64,000 bases of DNA from Chthoniobacterales bacterium (GTDB lineage: Bacteria > Verrucomicrobiota > Verrucomicrobiia > Chthoniobacterales > DASVRZ01), in the NCBI GenBank assembly GCA_039930045.1, contig JBDSQB010000005.1, positions 124,001 through 188,000 on the forward strand. Direction: 5' to 3'. Both the position numbers and the translations under genes were made by a program. Below the pieces are notes generated by a model. It saw only the letters and a program-made list of their open reading frames with translations, did no database searches and was not told the DNA's origin. Of this stretch, positions 62,458 to 64,000 are shown piece after piece (positions within the stretch are counted from its first letter, which is position 1; every line of letters begins with the position of its first letter).

Positions 62458-63242
62458 TCCCTATCAAGACCGCCAAGGAAATTGACCGGATGCGCGAGGC
62501 GGGCCGTCGCGCGGGCGAAATCATTGGTCAGGTGAGCCGCCTGGTTCAACCCGGAGTCACCACCGGCGAGATCGACGTCGCCGCTGCCGAATTGATCGCG
62601 CAACATCGCTGCACGAGCGCATTTCTCGGCTATCGCGGGTTTCCCGGAAACATCTGCATCTCGCTTAATGAAGAAGTCGTGCATGGCATCGGTGGCAAAC
62701 GCCGCATTCAATACGGCGACATCGTGAAGCTGGACATCGGGGTTTTTTACGAGGGCTTCGTCGGCGACACTGCAACTACCGTTGCGGCAGGGGCGATTGA
62801 TTCGAAAATCCAAAATCTGCTGGAGGCGACCGAGGCATCCCTTTATCTGGCAATCAAACAAGCCGTGGCTGGAAACCGCGTCGGCGATATTAGTTCGGCC
62901 GTCGAGGACGAAATCACCGCGCATGGATTCAGCGTTGTCCGGGAATTTGTCGGGCATGGCGTCGGCCGCAAACTTCACGAGGAACCGCAAGTGCCCAACT
63001 ACGGTCGCCCTCGCTCCGGCGCGAAATTGAAACCCGGAATGACTCTGGCCATCGAGCCGATGGTGAACATGGGCACGTCGGCGGTCAAAATTCTCGCCGA
63101 TGGCTGGACCGTCGTTACCGCCGACGCGCGTCCGTCTTCGCATTTCGAGCACACTGTTTTGATCACTGACGGAGAACCCGAGATTCTAACTTGGCGCGAA
63201 AAATCGCCTGCCACCGCCGTTTCTGCCCAGCCCGTCAGATAA
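62454..63242 (+). CDS. map: methionine aminopeptidase, type I
   Basis: A 262-aa metalloenzyme removing the initiator Met. Metal ligands are visible in DIGVFYEGFVGDTA (two Asp), GHGVGRKLHEEP (His), IEPMVN (Glu) and HFEHTVLIT (Glu). It begins MIPIKTAKEIDRMREAG and is coupled to adk. In most bacteria infA follows; here only a fragment of it remains. Confidence 0.96.
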   Translation: MIPIKTAKEIDRMREAGRRAGEIIGQVSRLVQPGVTTGEIDVAAAELIAQHRCTSAFLGYRGFPGNICISLNEEVVHGIGGKRRIQYGDIVKLDIGVFYEGFVGDTATTVAAGAIDSKIQNLLEATEASLYLAIKQAVAGNRVGDISSAVEDEITAHGFSVVREFVGHGVGRKLHEEPQVPNYGRPRSGAKLKPGMTLAIEPMVNMGTSAVKILADGWTVVTADARPSSHFEHTVLITDGEPEILTWREKSPATAVSAQPVR

Positions 63243-63280
63243 CATCTGCTGCAAATCACCGGGAACCCACAAAATTTTAC

Positions 63281-63382
63281 CAAAAAATGCTTTTCACCCG
63301 CATTCACATCTTGCCACGGGAAAATCTTGTGGTAGAGATGTCCCCCTGCGACTTGTCAAAGGGCTGGATGACCGTCCTGCCC
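63281..63382 (+). pseudogene. infA: eroded fragment of infA (translation initiation factor IF-1)
   Basis: Translation in the frame containing 63287 gives TRIHILPRENLVVEMSPCDL and then SKGWMTVL. This aligns with the C-terminal half of IF-1 (family pattern IRILPGDKVxVEMSPYDLSKGRIT), with Gly to Arg, Tyr to Cys and Arg to Trp changes. The N-terminal half is missing, so the OB fold cannot form. It sits between map and rpmJ, the standard infA position. The rest of the gap (63243-63556) holds no other recognised feature. A functional infA must be elsewhere. Confidence 0.75.
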
Positions 63383-63556
63383 CAGATGAGAAAGCAGGGC
63401 AACAGCACATCAAACGCACCCGGAATTCATCCGCGGATGACCCATCGGGAGCGTTTTTTTGTCCCCAAATAGGATCACCCTTCCGCAGTCGAAGCCGACT
63501 AGACTGCTGGAAATAACGATACGCGACGGCAACTTCCGAACCTCAAAAGATTTACC

Positions 63557-63670
63557 ATGAAAGTAAGAGCATCAGTCAAAAGACTCTGCGAGCAATGCCG
63601 CATCGTTAAGCGTCAGAACGTCGTCCGAGTTGTCTGCAAAAATCCGCGTCACAAACAGAAGCAAGGTTAA
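63557..63670 (+). CDS. rpmJ: 50S ribosomal protein L36
   Basis: A 37-aa zinc-ribbon protein, [20 protein letters not shown] and onward, with Cys11, Cys14, Cys27 and His32 as zinc ligands, i.e. the zinc-binding form. rpsM follows 29 bp later. Confidence 0.95.
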   Translation: MKVRASVKRLCEQCRIVKRQNVVRVVCKNPRHKQKQG

Positions 63671-63699
63671 TTCTCCGTCCACTTTACTCATTTTCCATT

Positions 63700-64000
63700 A
63701 TGCCAAGACTCTTAGGTGTTGAAATTCCCGGCGACAAACGCATCGAAGCCTCCCTCCCGTATATCTACGGAATCGGACCGACGACCGCCAAGCGCATCCT
63801 TGAACAAGCCAATATTGACCCCAATATTCGCGCGAAAAACCTCAGCACCGAGCAAATGGGCGAGCTGATTCACGCGATCACGGCCAGCAAACTCGCCATC
63901 GAAGGCGACCTTCGCCGCGAGATCCAAGGCAACCTGAAGCGTCTCCAGGCCATTAACTGCTATCGTGGCATTCGTCATCGCCGCAGCCTACCCGTTCGCG
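63700..64000 (+). CDS. rpsM: 30S ribosomal protein S13 (partial, runs off the window)
   Basis: The first 100 residues are present: PRLLGVEIPGDKRIEASLPY, YGIGPTTAKRILEQANI and the block YRGIRHRRSLPVR. About 20-25 residues of the C-terminal tail lie beyond the window. It begins the alpha operon part (rpsM, rpsK, rpsD, rpoA usually follow). Confidence 0.96.
   Translation, partial: MPRLLGVEIPGDKRIEASLPYIYGIGPTTAKRILEQANIDPNIRAKNLSTEQMGELIHAITASKLAIEGDLRREIQGNLKRLQAINCYRGIRHRRSLPVR

Noticed and set aside
63191-63472. An independent 93-residue gene between map and rpmJ
   Set aside because: It begins inside map in another frame; only the middle part is meaningful, as an infA relic.

Overview
The window is chromosomal DNA from a GC-rich, Gram-negative, menaquinone-type bacterium, most likely a member of the Verrucomicrobiota (Spartobacteria/Chthoniobacter-like). 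This placement is an inference from gene content: a Tat-exported DUF1501 protein paired with a giant DUF1800 protein, a pseudopilin of the H/G type, a LacI regulator of the type common in that phylum, class III cyclase and Ser/Thr kinase signalling, apolipoprotein N-acyltransferase, ExbB/ExbD and an outer-membrane barrel protein. No sequence search was run. No phage, insertion sequence, CRISPR array or replication origin was seen.

Layout. 1-5,000: tRNA-Arg, menG/ubiE, an FHA-adenylate cyclase divergent from a membrane Ser/Thr kinase with Sel1 repeats, and a lipoprotein. 5,000-9,600: fabF, a CBS-less IMP dehydrogenase and an exbB-exbD cluster, all on the minus strand. 9,600-13,900: pseudopilin, glycosyltransferase and glgB. 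13,900-19,500: tRNA-Met and the DUF1501/DUF1800 export pair. 19,600-22,900: a double-domain KaiC-like ATPase overlapping a hybrid histidine kinase. 23,200-31,900: lnt, an HrpB-type helicase, an outer-membrane protein, an aminotransferase with an Lrp regulator, phosphofructokinase and a D-Ala-D-Ala carboxypeptidase. 32,300-38,700: an MFS transporter and an araB-araA-araD operon divergent from a LacI regulator. 38,700-47,100: hslO, decayed accessory DNA (DUF433 pseudogene, palindromic elements), a lipoprotein, a fused MBL-nuclease/ATP-dependent DNA ligase, vapBC, an M29 aminopeptidase, an exported endonuclease/phosphatase-like protein and tatA. 47,250-64,000: a merged str-S10-spc-alpha ribosomal operon (rpsL to rpsM, window end).

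The most unusual signal is a set of three arrays with an exact 21-bp period: 3100-3246 (inside the kinase gene), 22925-23239 and 40538-40831 (both abutting gene 3' ends). Each has its own sequence but the same spacing. The two intergenic arrays pair a conserved core of about 10 bp with a far more variable remainder, and no unit shows an insertion or deletion. I do not recognise them as a described element.

Other notable points: an eroded infA fragment sits exactly where infA belongs, between map and rpmJ. A secreted coiled-coil protein gene is inserted between rpsS and rplV. rpsN, rpmD and tuf are missing from their usual places. Related palindromic elements recur at 32.1 kb and 40.0 kb. hslO looks leaderless, and the ribosomal operon leader can fold into two exclusive hairpins.
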